From Oscillatoriaceae cyanobacterium Prado104 (GTDB lineage Bacteria; Cyanobacteriota; Cyanobacteriia; Cyanobacteriales; Microcoleaceae): a stretch of 64,000 nt of DNA. Shown here one piece after another: positions 61,094 to 64,000 of this stretch; within the stretch, counting starts at the first letter, position 1; each line of letters opens with the position of its first letter. A program made the position numbers and the translations under genes. Under the pieces are notes generated by a model. It was not told the origin of the DNA. It searched no databases and saw only the letters and a list, made by a program, of their open reading frames with translations. The stretch lies in assembly GCA_025454405.1 (NCBI GenBank), contig JALOON010000051.1, positions 52,846-116,845 on the forward strand. Direction: 5' to 3'.

Positions 61094-63958
61094 CTACGAA
61101 CCAGCTATTGCAGGAAGGGGTTCTTTTTTGCGGAACTGCAAGCGGTTATTTTCGCAGTCGATCGCAATTGTATCGCCCTCCACAAAAACATTTTCGAGTA
61201 ACTTATTTGCCAGCGGATTTTCTAACTCCCGCTGAATTGCCCGCTTCAAAGGACGCGCGCCGTAAACCGGATCGTAACCGACATCTGTAATGTGGTTTTT
61301 CGCCGCATCCGACAGTTCCAAAGTGATTTTTTGTTCCGCCAGCAACCGTTCGATTCGCTTCACTTGAATGCTGACTATTTGCCGCAATTCTATTTTGCTC
61401 AAAGTGTGGAACAAAATCTTTTCGTCCACGCGATTGAGAAATTCCGGGCGGAAGTGCGATCGCAGCGCTGCCATTACCCGTTTGTACATTTGTTCGTACT
61501 CTTCCTCTGTCTCCCGTTCTTGACCTGCAAAACTCTCGCTTTCGGCATCGCTTGCACTCTCAACTCGCACGGCAGATACCTCGACAGTGCCGTCTGCTGC
61601 CACTTGATAATTTGTTTTTTGACTTGACAAATCGGGCGTTTCGTGCTTTTTAGTCGCGGATTTTTTAACAGTTTTTCCCTTCTTGGAAAACACCTCTAAA
61701 ATGTGGTTGCTGCCGATATTGCTGGTCATGATAATTACAGTATTTCTAAAGTCAACCACTCGACCTTGAGAATCGGTAATTCTGCCATCGTCTAACACTT
61801 GCAGCAAAATGTTAAATACGTCGGGATGCGCTTTTTCTACTTCATCAAATAGCACTACCGAATAAGGATGTCTTCGCACTGCTTCGGACAACTGTCCCCC
61901 TTCATCGTAACCGACATATCCGGGGGGAGCTCCTACCAATCGGGAAACGCTGTGTTTCTCCATGTATTCGGACATATCAATGCGGACGATCGCATCTTCG
62001 CTGTCAAATAAAAACTCAGCTAAAGCCCGCGCTAATTCTGTTTTGCCGACACCTGTCGGACCCATAAATAGGAAAGAACCGATCGGCTTTCCGGGGTCTT
62101 TCATGCCCGCGCGCGCCCGCCGAATTGCTTCAGCTACGGCGGTTACAGCTTCTTCTTGACCGATGACTTTTTGGTGCAAATGTTTTTCCAATTGCAGCAA
62201 TTTTTGCCGTTCCGATTCTAACAGTCTGTTGACCGGAATTCCCGTCCATTTTGCTACGATTTCGGCAATATCTCCCTCAGTAACTTTTTCCCGCAGCAGG
62301 GAAGAACCTTGAGCTTGCAGTTTCAAAAGTTCGCCTTCTTTCGCTTCGCGATCGCGCACTGCTGTTTCCAATTTTCCATACTTCAACTGGGCTGCTTTAT
62401 TCAAATCGTAATCTCTTTCTGCCTGTTCTATTTGCACTCGCAGTTGGTCTTCTTCGGCTTTCAATTTATTGATCGCATTCAACAATTGTTTTTCGCTAGA
62501 CCACTGAGAAGACAATTTTTCTTGCTTGCTTTTGAGAACCTCAATTTCCGATTTGATGCGATCGATCCGGGGGCTAGTGGTGGAAGTCGCCGAACCTTTG
62601 CTTTCAGCTTCGATCGAGAGTTTTTCCATTTCCAACTGCATCACCCGGCGGTCGATTCCTTCCAATTCTACGGGTTTGGAAGTAATCTCCATTTTTAAGT
62701 GGGCGGCTGCTTCATCTACCAGATCGATCGCCTTATCGGGCAAGAATCGATCGGAAATATAGCGAAATGATAAAGTTGCAGCAGCTACCAAAGCCGAATC
62801 GGTAATTTTTACCCCGTGATGCCGTTCGTAACGGTCTTTCAAACCGCGCAAAATTGAAACAGTATCTTCTACGCTGGGCTGACCGACAAATACCTGTTGA
62901 AAGCGGCGTTCTAATGCCGGATCTTTTTCAATATTCTTGCGGAATTCGTCGAGAGTTGTCGCGCCGATGCAGCGCAATTCGCCCCGCGCCAACATCGGTT
63001 TTAACAAATTTCCCGCATCCATTCCCGACCCGGAACTGCCGCCGCCGCCGGTGCCGACTACGGTATGCAATTCATCAATAAATAAAACAATTTGCCCGTC
63101 CGAACCAATGACTTCTCGCAGTACGGAACGCAGCCTTTCTTCAAATTCGCCCCGGAATTTTGCCCCGGCAATCAAACTGCCCATATCGAGGCTGAATAGC
63201 TGGCGGTTTTTCAAAGATTCGGGTACGTCGCCGTTAACAATTCGCTGGGCTAAACCTTCAGCAATTGCGGTTTTGCCGACTCCCGGATCTCCGATTAACA
63301 CGGGATTGTTTTTCTGGCGGCGGGAAAGGACTTGCACGACGCGGCGGATTTCTTCATCGCGGCCGATTACGGGGTCAAGTTTGCCTGCTTTGGCTGCTTC
63401 TGTCAAATCGCGGCCGTATTTGCCGAGGGCATCGTAACCTGCCTCGGGGTTTTGGTCTTGAACTTTGGCGGTGCCCCGGACTGATTTGATTGCCTCTTCT
63501 AGTTTGGCACGGTCGATCGTCCCTGGGGCCGGTTTGCGATCGTATCCGGGGCGGCCGGGGGGGCCGTCACCTTTTGTCAGCAAGCGCCGCCCGACTCGTT
63601 CGTCTTCGATCGAGCCGATTAATAAATGTTCAACGGCGATAAAATTATCTTGCCAAGTCTGTCTGGCAGACTCAGCAGCATCTAACATTACTTCTAAGCC
63701 GCGGCCGAGGTAGAGTTGGTCGGTGTTGGCTACTCTGGGCTGTCGTTTGGCAAAAGCTTCTAATTGCTGGGCAAAGCGGGGGACATCGACTCCGGCTTTA
63801 CTGAGAATGGTGTTTGCCAAGCCTTGCTGTTCCAGAAGGGCGATGAGTAAATGTTCGACTTCTAACTGTTGGTTGGCAAAGCGGCGGGCTACATCCTGGG
63901 ATTTGACTATGCCTTCCCAGGCTTTGTCGGTAAATTTGCTGGGGTCTGTTGGCTGCAT
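61094..63958 (-). CDS. clpB: ClpB-type disaggregase with a D2 insertion
   Basis: 954 residues from ATG 63958 (MQPTDPSKFTDKAW) with GAGGAA close upstream; a TTG at 63970 adds four residues. A double-ring AAA+ chaperone that re-solubilises aggregated protein with DnaK. Double Clp-N domain (to ~150), D1 (GDPGVGKTAIAEG; FIDELHTVVGTGGG), coiled-coil M domain (~410-530), D2 (GPTGVGKTELARAL; VVLFDEVEKAHPDVFN), sensor region TSNIGS. Between TSNIGS and HFRPEFLNRVDE lies a ~60-residue Lys/Ser/Glu-rich insert. A smaller Gly/Pro insert (GDGPPGRPGYDRKPAP) precedes D1. Confidence 0.95.
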   Translation of the reverse strand: MQPTDPSKFTDKAWEGIVKSQDVARRFANQQLEVEHLLIALLEQQGLANTILSKAGVDVPRFAQQLEAFAKRQPRVANTDQLYLGRGLEVMLDAAESARQTWQDNFIAVEHLLIGSIEDERVGRRLLTKGDGPPGRPGYDRKPAPGTIDRAKLEEAIKSVRGTAKVQDQNPEAGYDALGKYGRDLTEAAKAGKLDPVIGRDEEIRRVVQVLSRRQKNNPVLIGDPGVGKTAIAEGLAQRIVNGDVPESLKNRQLFSLDMGSLIAGAKFRGEFEERLRSVLREVIGSDGQIVLFIDELHTVVGTGGGGSSGSGMDAGNLLKPMLARGELRCIGATTLDEFRKNIEKDPALERRFQQVFVGQPSVEDTVSILRGLKDRYERHHGVKITDSALVAAATLSFRYISDRFLPDKAIDLVDEAAAHLKMEITSKPVELEGIDRRVMQLEMEKLSIEAESKGSATSTTSPRIDRIKSEIEVLKSKQEKLSSQWSSEKQLLNAINKLKAEEDQLRVQIEQAERDYDLNKAAQLKYGKLETAVRDREAKEGELLKLQAQGSSLLREKVTEGDIAEIVAKWTGIPVNRLLESERQKLLQLEKHLHQKVIGQEEAVTAVAEAIRRARAGMKDPGKPIGSFLFMGPTGVGKTELARALAEFLFDSEDAIVRIDMSEYMEKHSVSRLVGAPPGYVGYDEGGQLSEAVRRHPYSVVLFDEVEKAHPDVFNILLQVLDDGRITDSQGRVVDFRNTVIIMTSNIGSNHILEVFSKKGKTVKKSATKKHETPDLSSQKTNYQVAADGTVEVSAVRVESASDAESESFAGQERETEEEYEQMYKRVMAALRSHFRPEFLNRVDEKILFHTLSKIELRQIVSIQVKRIERLLAEQKITLELSDAAKNHITDVGYDPVYGARPLKRAIQRELENPLANKLLENVFVEGDTIAIDCENNRLQFRKKEPLPAIAGS

Positions 63959-64000
63959 GGTTCCTCGCAATCCTAGGGAATTGAGCTTTTATCCCTGAAT

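Overview
The window is a chromosomal segment of a filamentous, non-heterocystous-type cyanobacterium, most likely an Oscillatoriales member close to Microcoleus, Oscillatoria or Tychonema. The reasons are the very high density of CGATCG and GCGATCGC (HIP1-type) octamers, cyanobacterium-specific genes (BciB-type F420-hydrogenase-beta family protein, Mo-nitrogenase C-terminal-domain protein, acyl-lipid desaturases, DevB/DevC, CHAT-TPR proteins), and intergenic regions packed with short tandem heptamers and palindromes. I saw no rRNA, tRNA, CRISPR array or intact transposase gene. Genus-level placement is inference.

Layout. 1-4.7 kb: 5' part of a very large minus-strand surface or exported protein (PPC, DUF4114, low-complexity linker, catalytically degenerate subtilase, metzincin-like HExxH domain). 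5-7.6 kb: glycogen phosphorylase. 8.4-12.4 kb: two plus-strand signalling genes, a response-regulator/histidine-kinase hybrid and a REC-PAS-PAS adenylate cyclase. 12.6-18.6 kb: cytochrome b561, a 31-residue membrane peptide, an LRR protein, hypothetical proteins, a DUF3455 protein and an O-methyltransferase. 18.7-22.7 kb: queE and uvrA. 22.9-25 kb: small accessory genes: orphan CopG-type antitoxin, a hypothetical, a DUF433 antitoxin gene with a nonsense codon, and a stand-alone GAF with cyanobacteriochrome-type cysteines. 25-29.7 kb: alpha/beta hydrolase, two tandem desC-like desaturases, and a methionine gamma-lyase-family pseudogene with an internal deletion.

29.9-34.9 kb: a minus-strand TetR-devB-acetyltransferase-DUF2834-devC cluster with two palindromic operators and no devA. 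35.3-42 kb: phosphofructokinase, acetyltransferase, DUF2237, rhomboid, Mo-nitrogenase-C protein and rimO. 42.2-44.2 kb: a strongly structured putative noncoding RNA directly upstream of a DEAD-box RNA helicase with a clear terminator. 44.3-48.4 kb: a two-gene hybrid histidine kinase operon. 49-50.2 kb: bciB. 50.5-56 kb: a three-gene operon of a TPR-CHAT protease, a small linker protein and a coiled-coil membrane protein. 56.4-59.8 kb: trehalose synthase-maltokinase fusion. 60.7-64 kb: a single-TM cyanobacterial protein and clpB.

Functional themes: storage-carbon metabolism (glgP, pfkA, treS-maltokinase), sensory signalling (three hybrid kinases, one cyclase, one photoreceptor-like GAF), membrane and envelope remodelling (desaturases, DevBC), proteolysis/conflict (CHAT operon, ClpB, rhomboid), and extensive repeat-driven evolution. 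Repeats occur as MITE-like elements between genes, and in-frame inside the CHAT protein, DevB and the partial surface protein.
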